Below, one piece after another: positions 38,328 through 45,584 of a stretch of 45,584 nt of DNA. The notes under the pieces are model-generated. The model was not told the DNA's origin and did no database searches. It saw only the letters and a list, made by a program, of their open reading frames with translations. A program made the position numbers and the translations under genes. Each line of letters begins with the position of its first letter. Position 1 is the first letter of the stretch. Source of the stretch: Candidatus Dojkabacteria bacterium. Lineage in GTDB: Bacteria; Patescibacteriota; Dojkabacteria; SC72; WJKH01. The DNA lies in contig WJKH01000047.1 in NCBI GenBank assembly GCA_014729235.1, forward strand, positions 1-45,584, read 5' to 3'.

Positions 38328-38484
38328 CCCCGCTAACTTATAGTTTATGAAAACGTCAATTAGCAGTTAATTCCGAAAAACTTACATTATAAGTCAAACT
38401 AATTATACAATACTTCCTTCCACCGGTAAACCAATATTTTATAAGACTATATCTTGCACCAAAACTCATATATAATAGTCTCTT

Positions 38485-39114
38485 ATGAAAATGCGACATA
38501 CCAACATCACAATACCAAAAATCTACGCACTGTATGCTCTGACAACAACATTGCTAGTCCCGTTTCAATTTGGGGCTGCAACTTTCCTACTCCTGGCGGG
38601 ATGGAATATACTCACTATAATCGCTTACAACATAACCAAAAGTAAATCTCTGCGAAAATTCATCATTACAATCTCGATAATCTACCCAATAATTGAAATG
38701 ACTATCAAGTTTCTAATATTTCGCAATATTATCCCATTCAGTTACTGGTGGCTGAATTCTATTGAACATAGCCTTTTCGCAATATTCACAACCACCCTCC
38801 TCTCAATTTCACTAATCAACTCAAGCCTAATTAAAACTTCACTCTTAACGGCATTAACCTCAATCGGAATTTTCAATGTAGTCGGAATTCTAAATGAAAT
38901 ACTTGAATTTGGAATTAGACTTGCCCAAAATCTTGAAAAAATTGGCTATTATTACGATACTCTGCGGGACCTTATAATTAACCTTGCCATGTCAACACTT
39001 ACTGCTATAATAATAATGCTAATTTCCTCAAAATTACGTTCAAATGAAGAAAAACCCCACAATTCTAATAGAAGATTACCTCAAACAATTAGACCTGAAA
39101 GATTACCGAATTAA
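38485..39114 (+). CDS. Multi-TM membrane protein, unknown
   Basis: 209 aa hydrophobic; 3' end overlaps rlmN. Confidence 0.65.
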   Translation: MKMRHTNITIPKIYALYALTTTLLVPFQFGAATFLLLAGWNILTIIAYNITKSKSLRKFIITISIIYPIIEMTIKFLIFRNIIPFSYWWLNSIEHSLFAIFTTTLLSISLINSSLIKTSLLTALTSIGIFNVVGILNEILEFGIRLAQNLEKIGYYYDTLRDLIINLAMSTLTAIIIMLISSKLRSNEEKPHNSNRRLPQTIRPERLPN

Positions 39115-40075
39115 ACAATTTAACACCGAATTTTATCAAAACCTTGCCCAAAGTTTTGATGACATAACAACATTTTCTAAAGAACTCAGAACTAAACTAA
39201 AGGCTGCTGTCAACTTCTCTTCATTAACAGCTCAGAAAGTCTTTCAGTCAAAAAATAGCACCAAAGTTCTCCTGGAAACCTATGACAACAAGAAAATCGA
39301 ATCTGTTCTTATCCAGGAAAATAATCGCAACACAGTATGCCTCTCTACACAAATCGGCTGTCCTGTCAGATGCAGCTTTTGTGCAACCGGACAAATGGGA
39401 TTTACCCGAAATCTTGAAACCAAAGAAATCGTCGACCAAGCTCTATTCTGGGCAAGAAAGCTTAAAAGCGAAAACGATTCAATTACAAACATCGTGTATA
39501 TGGGCATGGGAGAACCGTTACTAAATTACGACGAGACACTTGATAGTATCGGTATCTTTACCAATCCCGAGAAATTGGGAATAGGCCAGCGTAGTATCAC
39601 CCTCTCTACAGTTGGAATAATTGATCCTCTTCGGAAGCTCCTAAGCCGGAAAAACCAATTCAGAATAGCGCTAAGTTTGCACGCTCCAAATCAAAAACTA
39701 CGAGAAACGCTAATTCCTATTGCGAAAACAAATCCGCTTACTGATTTAATGAATCTACTCAAAAACTACACTGCAAAGTTTAACAAGAGAATTAGTTACG
39801 AATACTTACTTCTTGCCGGGATTAATGATCAAGCCGAGCATGCAGATGAATTGATAAGGTTACTAAAAGGTCAACAACGGCTTGCATTTGTAAATCTGAT
39901 TATGTTCAATTCAAGTCAAAATCTGGACTTTGAACGAAGCTCAAAAGCACAAGCCGAGAGGTTTAAAGACGTTATCAATAAAGCAGGTTTTAATTGTACA
40001 ATCAGACACTCAGCAGGGACTGAAATTCACGGTGCATGCGGACAGCTCGCTACAAACGAATTTAATTTGAGTTAA
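39044..40075 (+). CDS. rlmN: 23S rRNA (adenine2503-C2)-methyltransferase RlmN
   Basis: Radical SAM CRCSFCATGQMG; MGMGEPLLNYD; LSLHAPN. Confidence 0.95.
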   Translation: MKKNPTILIEDYLKQLDLKDYRIKQFNTEFYQNLAQSFDDITTFSKELRTKLKAAVNFSSLTAQKVFQSKNSTKVLLETYDNKKIESVLIQENNRNTVCLSTQIGCPVRCSFCATGQMGFTRNLETKEIVDQALFWARKLKSENDSITNIVYMGMGEPLLNYDETLDSIGIFTNPEKLGIGQRSITLSTVGIIDPLRKLLSRKNQFRIALSLHAPNQKLRETLIPIAKTNPLTDLMNLLKNYTAKFNKRISYEYLLLAGINDQAEHADELIRLLKGQQRLAFVNLIMFNSSQNLDFERSSKAQAERFKDVINKAGFNCTIRHSAGTEIHGACGQLATNEFNLS

Positions 40076-40374
40076 GAAATAAGACGGCAGTTGAAAAGCG
40101 CGCTCAGTCAACAGGTTTAAGATATGACAGGGGTGTGGAAGAAAGACCCAATCCTATTGCAATAAGTCCTAGTCGCCTCTTCAAGCAGGATTCTTCATGA
40201 TTCTCCTTATACAACAGTATTAGCTTGAGTTAAGAAATAAGACAGCAGTTGAAAAGCGCGCTCAGTCGGCAGGTTTAAGCCATGACAGGGGCGTGGAAGA
40301 AAGACCCAATCCTATTGCAATAAGTCCTAGTCGCCTTTTCATGCAGGATTATTTCTTGACTCAAATTAAATTAT
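40059..40374. repeat. MITE-like repeat, copy B (two tandem internal units, period 158 bp)
   Basis: TAATTTGAGTTAAGAAATAA left, inverted TTATTTCTTGACTCAAATTA right; internal CAGTTGAAAAGCGCGCTCAGTC...CCCAATCCTATTGCAATAAGTCCTAGTCGCC twice. Confidence 0.8.
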
Positions 40375-40671
40375 CTCCAGCACCGACAAAAGTTTCCGGA
40401 CTTTCTGAGTTCGAGATTTATGAATGTCGTATGCTTTGAAATGACCGATCCGAGTTGATCGTAAATACCCTCCCTTTTCAAGATATCTAAGATTGCTCCG
40501 AACCGTAGATTCTTTGAGATTACAGATCAGAATGACATCTCTTATGAACAAAGGCCGTTTAGCTTTGTAAACAGCAGCTAACAGTTGAATACGAGTTGAA
40601 GTAATCAACTTGATTAATCTTATAGTACTTGCCGGAAGAGAAACTCTCTTGTAACGTATCACTTTCTTCAT
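40366..40671 (-). CDS. Winged-HTH transcriptional regulator-like protein
   Basis: 101 aa; ILICNLKESTVRSNLRYLEKGGYLRSTRIGHFKAYDI. Confidence 0.6.
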   Translation of the reverse strand: MKKVIRYKRVSLPASTIRLIKLITSTRIQLLAAVYKAKRPLFIRDVILICNLKESTVRSNLRYLEKGGYLRSTRIGHFKAYDIHKSRTQKVRKLLSVLEII

Positions 40672-40699
40672 ACTTAATCATATCATCAGCTCTGCTTAT

Positions 40700-41187
40700 T
40701 TGTAAAGCCTGTTGCAGTCTTTTTTGCAGTACTGTATAGAGACTGACAAAGAAAATTGTATCCTATAGCCACAATTCAGATAGTGCTTAGGAACAATGTC
40801 GTCACATGTTTCATACCCGTTCAACTTCTTACCAACAGCCTTAAGGTGTTTTACATGGGTTCGGCAATTTAGAATAATCTATTACCCTTTACTCACAGGC
40901 TTTACAATACCCCGATAATCACTGACATTATTAAAACAACGTTAACGCACGCAGCTCAACTTCTACGACAATGGAAATTTACTGTTTACGAGTAAATCGG
41001 GTGTACAGACTCTCGCTTTACATTGTTTGTGCAGGATTTACAGCATGCTAGTCCTTCTATGCGCTGTGAACTTCATGCCCAGTGCCACGCCTTGCCCGCA
41101 AGGCCTTGTACTTAGGCACCGTAATAGCTACTAGCATCCCACAACCCACCTTGCTAAGTGCACGGCTATGAGTGTAATTTCACTCAT
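40700..41187. other. ORF-free region with several perfect inverted repeats; candidate structured RNA(s), strand undetermined
   Basis: 13-bp IR TTGTAAAGCCTGT (40700-40712)/ACAGGCTTTACAA (40895-40907); nested ATGCTAGT(GTGCC(GCCTTG cccg CAAGGC)GGCAC)ACTAGCAT 41045-41137; ATGAGTG-taattt-CACTCAT hairpin near 41168-41187. Confidence 0.5.
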
Positions 41188-41302
41188 CATGCATTCAGTC
41201 CTATATCTTATAGTACGCCTGTTACTTGCTCTAAATAATTTGTACTCATTTCCGTGTCTGTCCAATATGTGATGATGGAATAACAAGTCGATTTAATATT
41301 TG

Positions 41303-41311
41303 TGCTATAAT
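41303..41311 (+). promoter_or_regulatory. Extended -10 promoter of uvrA
   Basis: TGCTATAAT with ATG 8 nt downstream. Confidence 0.55.
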
Positions 41312-41319
41312 ACAACTCT

Positions 41320-44193
41320 ATGCAAAAGCAAATTGAAATTAAAAATGCACGAGTCCACAACCTACAAAATCTCTCTGTAAACATCCCAAAGAACAAGCTT
41401 GTTGTGATGACTGGGGTCTCAGGGAGTGGAAAATCCTCACTAGCCTTCGATACCCTGTATGCTGAAGGACAACGTCGATATGTTGAATCCCTTTCATCAT
41501 ACGCTCGACAATTTCTCGGACTAATGCAAAAACCTGATGTAGAATCTATTACGGGGCTTTCCCCAGCTATTTCAATTGATCAGAAGACATCCAGCTCAAA
41601 TCCCCGGTCAACTGTCGGAACAATCACTGAAATATATGACTACTTACGACTTTTGTACGCTCGGGTCGGCACAAAGAATTGCCCAAAATGCGGCAAAACT
41701 GTCGAATCACAAACAGTTGATGAGATACAGGAACAAGTAATGACGTTATTGAATAAGTCCAAGACAGGAACAAAAATCCAAGTCACTTCACCTATCATTC
41801 AAAACAAAAAAGGTGAATTTGCCGATCTATTTGAAGAGCTTTTATCAAAGGGATACTTGAGAATCTCAATAGATGGAAAAACTCATAACCTTGACAGCAT
41901 GGAAAATGTAAAACTAAAGAAAAATGTTAAACACAATATTGACTTAGTGATTGACAGATTGAAATCTAAAGACTCCATGACAAAAAAAGAACAAGCAGAG
42001 TTTGAAAAACGTTTACGAGACGCAATTGAGCTCGCTACAAACGAATCCGAAGGGGAAGTAAAGATTATCATTGGAGAAAAACCTTACTTTTACTCCGAAA
42101 ATAATACTTGCCAGACATGTAAAATATCTTTTCCAAAGGCAACTCCAGCTTCATTTTCATTTAACTCACCTCAAGGAGCATGCGAAAAGTGCTCTGGTCT
42201 TGGAAAAATCAAGGAAATTGATGAAAACGCCATATACAACCCCAAGTTAACAATACTGGAAGGCGGAATTTTCCCATGGTCCAACAAAACTACCACCGAC
42301 AGCTGGACACTGAGAAAATTAACCACTGTCGCGAAAGCCCATGGATTTAAATTAAATGTCCCGATATCATCATACAAAAGAGATATTTTCGAATTAATCT
42401 TTTACGGAAAGGGAGCAAAATCAGAATACCCTGTCAAATACCGCAACAAGAAGGGACAAGAAAGAATTTATAACTCAGGATACGAGGGAATTATTCCCCA
42501 AATGGAGCGAAGATACTACGAAACAGATTCAGATTATGTCAGAAAAGAAACAGAAAAATACATGATTGAAAAGAACTGCTCGCTGTGTGACGGAAAAAAG
42601 CTAAAAGCCTTTGCACTCGCAGTAAAAATTAATGAAAAGAATATTTACGAAATAACAGAATTACCAATCAGTGAATGCCTTGACTTTATTGATGAAGTTG
42701 ATTTTAGCGGCATGAAAAAGGAGATTGCCAGTCCAATACTTACTGAGATCAAATCCAGATTAAAATTTCTTACTGATGTCGGACTGAGCTATTTAACCCT
42801 AGGCAGACAAGCAAACTCCTTGTCTGGAGGGGAATCGCAAAGAATTCGATTAGCTTCTCAAATTGGAACTGGACTGACAGGCGTATTGTACGTTTTAGAT
42901 GAGCCTTCCATTGGTCTCCACGCACGCGATGTATCACGCCTCTTAGGAACACTTGAAAATCTCAGAGACCTTGGAAACTCAGTAATTGTGGTCGAGCACG
43001 ACTATGAGACCATGGAACACGCCGATTGGATAATTGATATTGGACCCGGCGCCGGTATTAACGGCGGTAAAGTTGTCGCAGAAGGTACTTTCGATGAGGT
43101 AAAGCAGACAAATACACTGACTGCCAAGTATCTAAACAAATCCCTTTCCGTTGGCGATACGTTACCGCACACTCATGAAGTGCAAAAGTCCAAAACTTTA
43201 AAGATCTCGAATGTTTCAACGCATAATCTCAAGAATATTGACGCTGAATTTCCACTCGGCAATTTAATCTGTATTACAGGAGTTTCCGGCAGTGGAAAAT
43301 CATCACTAATCAACAACACCCTTTTCCCGGCTATTAAAAACAACCTAAACTTTGGACCAAAACGCAAATCACCAATGCAAACAGGTCCCTATGGAAGTGT
43401 TGAAGGGGTGGAAAATATTGATAAAGTAATTGAAATTAACCAAGCACCTATTGGCAGAACCCCAAGATCGAATCCTGCAACATACACCGGACTTTTTACT
43501 CCAATTAGGGAACTATTTTCACAAACACAAGAAGCAAGAGCCAGGGGATATAAACCTGGACGGTTCAGCTTTAATGTCAAAGGAGGCCGTTGTGAAAAGT
43601 GCCGAGGCGATGGACAAATCAAGATAGAAATGCAGTTTCTTCCTGATATGTACGTAACTTGCGAAGAATGTGAAGGTAAACGATATAATAATGACGCTTT
43701 AGAAATTGACTACAAAAATAAAAACATTGCCGATGTATTGGATATGACCGTCGATGAGGCAAGCGATTTCTTCTCCAATATAAGCAAAATAAATCGAAAA
43801 ATTAAACTTCTGCAACAAGTCGGCTTAGGCTATATCAAGTTAGGACAATCAGCTCCTACTCTTTCAGGAGGAGAATCCCAAAGAATAAAGCTTGCGAAAG
43901 AACTTTCGAAAATGAATCGAGGACATACTTTATACATACTTGACGAACCCACTACAGGTCTGCACTTCCACGATGTTGATAAATTATTGTTCGTCCTTAA
44001 GCGTCTTGTAAATAAAGGTCATTCTGTTATAGTCATCGAACACAATTTAGATATAATTCGACACGCAGACTGGATAATTGATCTCGGACCTGAGGGTGGC
44101 GAAGGCGGCGGAGAAATTATTGCAACAGGAACAGTTGAAGATATTAAAAACAACGACTCTAGCTGGACGGGGAAGTTTTTATCAAAATACTAA
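41320..44193 (+). CDS. uvrA: Excinuclease ABC subunit A
   Basis: [46 protein letters not shown] zinc modules, second ABC module. Confidence 0.98.
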   Translation: MQKQIEIKNARVHNLQNLSVNIPKNKLVVMTGVSGSGKSSLAFDTLYAEGQRRYVESLSSYARQFLGLMQKPDVESITGLSPAISIDQKTSSSNPRSTVGTITEIYDYLRLLYARVGTKNCPKCGKTVESQTVDEIQEQVMTLLNKSKTGTKIQVTSPIIQNKKGEFADLFEELLSKGYLRISIDGKTHNLDSMENVKLKKNVKHNIDLVIDRLKSKDSMTKKEQAEFEKRLRDAIELATNESEGEVKIIIGEKPYFYSENNTCQTCKISFPKATPASFSFNSPQGACEKCSGLGKIKEIDENAIYNPKLTILEGGIFPWSNKTTTDSWTLRKLTTVAKAHGFKLNVPISSYKRDIFELIFYGKGAKSEYPVKYRNKKGQERIYNSGYEGIIPQMERRYYETDSDYVRKETEKYMIEKNCSLCDGKKLKAFALAVKINEKNIYEITELPISECLDFIDEVDFSGMKKEIASPILTEIKSRLKFLTDVGLSYLTLGRQANSLSGGESQRIRLASQIGTGLTGVLYVLDEPSIGLHARDVSRLLGTLENLRDLGNSVIVVEHDYETMEHADWIIDIGPGAGINGGKVVAEGTFDEVKQTNTLTAKYLNKSLSVGDTLPHTHEVQKSKTLKISNVSTHNLKNIDAEFPLGNLICITGVSGSGKSSLINNTLFPAIKNNLNFGPKRKSPMQTGPYGSVEGVENIDKVIEINQAPIGRTPRSNPATYTGLFTPIRELFSQTQEARARGYKPGRFSFNVKGGRCEKCRGDGQIKIEMQFLPDMYVTCEECEGKRYNNDALEIDYKNKNIADVLDMTVDEASDFFSNISKINRKIKLLQQVGLGYIKLGQSAPTLSGGESQRIKLAKELSKMNRGHTLYILDEPTTGLHFHDVDKLLFVLKRLVNKGHSVIVIEHNLDIIRHADWIIDLGPEGGEGGGEIIATGTVEDIKNNDSSWTGKFLSKY

Positions 44194-44588
44194 TCCCAAT
44201 TCTTTTTTTACAAGTTACTCCAATTATCCCTACCTGACTTCTCATAAATACGTCCGAATTTTGTGTAAAAACGCATCAAAAGTATCCAACTCCTATACCT
44301 CGCCCGCCTGTTCAGTTGCCAAAAGTTAAAGAAGTTCATGAACATTTGCGACAGCGGTGTTAAAATAAATTAACACCACTTAATTTGTTAACACCTTTAC
44401 AAATGGCTGTCGCAACAGGAGTTCAAATGAGCTCCACACATATTTTACCATTTATGCCGGGTATGAAAACCGTTTACTCGGTATCATATAGAAATAATCT
44501 CTCTGATAAAGCAAAACTTAAATTACATTGTTACGAACTTCACAAGAATGAGAATATGAAACCCTCACAAATTGCCAAAGTACTTAAT

Positions 44589-45443
44589 GAAGATGTTCAA
44601 AATTCAACGACCCTCATAAAAGCGTAGAAAGACAAGCAGAACAGAAAAGTCGCCATGAAAAGAGATTTCTTTCTCAACCTATTACACTTCAAGATCATAA
44701 AAGACTTTATCCAACCAAAACATTTCTCAATATTACCCCTCGCTACCTTATCCTCCTGGGTAAACTTAAATCTGGGACCTCTTTTTCTGTTTTTACCTCT
44801 TTTCATCTCCATTCTAACCTGACAGTTTAATTGTTTAAGTCTTCTTCTCCTCTCATAATTCTCGTATCCTTTATCAAGTAAGAGCTCATATGGCAAATTA
44901 TCCTTTTCTCAAATCATTTTATCAAGGATCTGCGAATCCGAAGAGCTACCCCTATCTATACTGTACGAAACAGGTATATAATCAGAAGGAAATTCAACAC
45001 TCATTTTTATACAATAATTATGGTATTTACCAGAGCATCTTACTAAGCCATTTGTACGGTAACTTATTATATCGCTTGAATCTATAATAGTTTTAGACAA
45101 TCTCTTCTCTGTAAAGTCCTGTGTAATCAGATTGAAAAATTTCTTGAAATATCCTCTGCGTTGCATTTCATATAGATAGTTTCTACAAGTAGAGGAATGT
45201 TCAATATTTCTCCATCCGCAGTTATATTTAAATAGTTTATATAACTCAGTCAGGATAATAATTTTTGAGATTGGCTTAGGGCCTGTTTTAGAGGCCTTAC
45301 GATCTGGCAGGAACTTCGCCAGATGACATATGTAATGATATGGTATATCATCTTTCATAGGGCAGTTTTTTTAGAATTTAGTACCTAAATTCTGCCCTAC
45401 TTCAATCTTTTTGGCAACTTTCTATCGAATTTTGAACATCTTC
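44589..45443 (-). mobile_element. IS5-like insertion sequence, 855 bp
   Basis: 17-bp perfect TIR GAAGATGTTCAAAATTC/GAATTTTGAACATCTTC, flanking AAT direct repeats (44586-44588, 45444-45446). Confidence 0.85.
44597..45358 (-). pseudogene. IS5-family DDE transposase with one in-frame TGA
   Basis: ORFs 44909-45358 and 44597-44896 are in the same frame separated by TGA; TIIDSSDI, LLDKGYENY, NIEKCFGWIKSF. Confidence 0.8.
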
Positions 45444-45584
45444 AATAAACACAGATCTACAATATATCGATGGATTAACCAGACTAAAAAGGCTCTACAA
45501 ATTCGTAGATACCAATACCTCGAACCTAAATCCCGTTCCCCTAATTCCACCCCTAGAGAAAAAGTAATAACACCAGAATATGAA

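Larger units (their letters stand above)
44403..45584 (+). pseudogene. IS481/IS3-type transposase HTH region interrupted by an IS5-like element (continues beyond window)
   Basis: Left ...KPSQIAKVLN (to 44588) and right NKHRSTIYRWINQTKKALQIRRYQYLEPKSRSPNSTPREKVITPEYE (from 45444) join in frame over one AAT copy. Confidence 0.75.

Noticed and set aside
22531-40374. Possible CRISPR array from the repeated ~125-bp units
   Set aside because: Units are too long, lack regular short repeats and spacers, and no cas genes are present.
41090-41140. Minus-strand TAGCTATTACGGTGCCTAAG resembles the 23S helix 69 / I-CeuI site TAACTATAACGGTCCTAAGG
   Set aside because: Flanking sequence does not align convincingly with 23S rRNA and the segment has its own inverted repeats; not called as an rRNA fragment.
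44897-44911. Alternative genetic code with UGA as glycine (as in some Gracilibacteria)
   Set aside because: All core genes are full length under table 11, and mreC and mreD terminate at TGA codons coupled to the next gene's start.

Overview
The window reads as an AT-rich chromosomal segment of a reduced-genome bacterium. A CPR/Patescibacteria-like lineage is my inference, not shown. Housekeeping genes: cupin, HTH-NUDIX, topA, dprA, mrdA-mreD-mreC-mreB, rpmB, an M50 site-2 protease, tRNA-Thr(UGU), tRNA-Tyr, tRNA-Thr(GGU), rpmG, tRNA-Trp, secE, nusG, rplK, rplA, rplJ, rplL, trpS, rlmN, tRNA-Arg(CCU) and uvrA. The standout candidate system is a compact operon at about 15.3-21.3 kb. It encodes a 7TM protein of the type usually fused to an inactive transglutaminase, a RimK-related ATP-grasp ligase fused to a RimB-like retropepsin domain, and three further ATP-grasp ligases. 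One of these carries what looks like a collapsed Mur-ligase half of cyanophycin synthetase. A convergent DUF1704/MATCAP-type metallopeptidase (HExxxH) follows. I read this as a possible peptide-ligation/peptide-removal system of unknown substrate. Other notable observations: TrpRS with an N-terminal YbaK/ProX-like editing domain behind a T-box leader; a 28-aa ORF ending FWWY just after the T-box terminator; two unidentified structured non-coding regions (10.5 kb and 40.7-41.2 kb); a MITE-like repeat family at 22.5 and 40.1 kb; an IS5-like element with 17-bp perfect TIRs and an AAT duplication splitting an IS481/IS3-type transposase gene; a second MreB with altered ATPase motif; and several genes whose -10 box predicts leaderless mRNAs. 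All calls come from reading the sequence; no searches were run.
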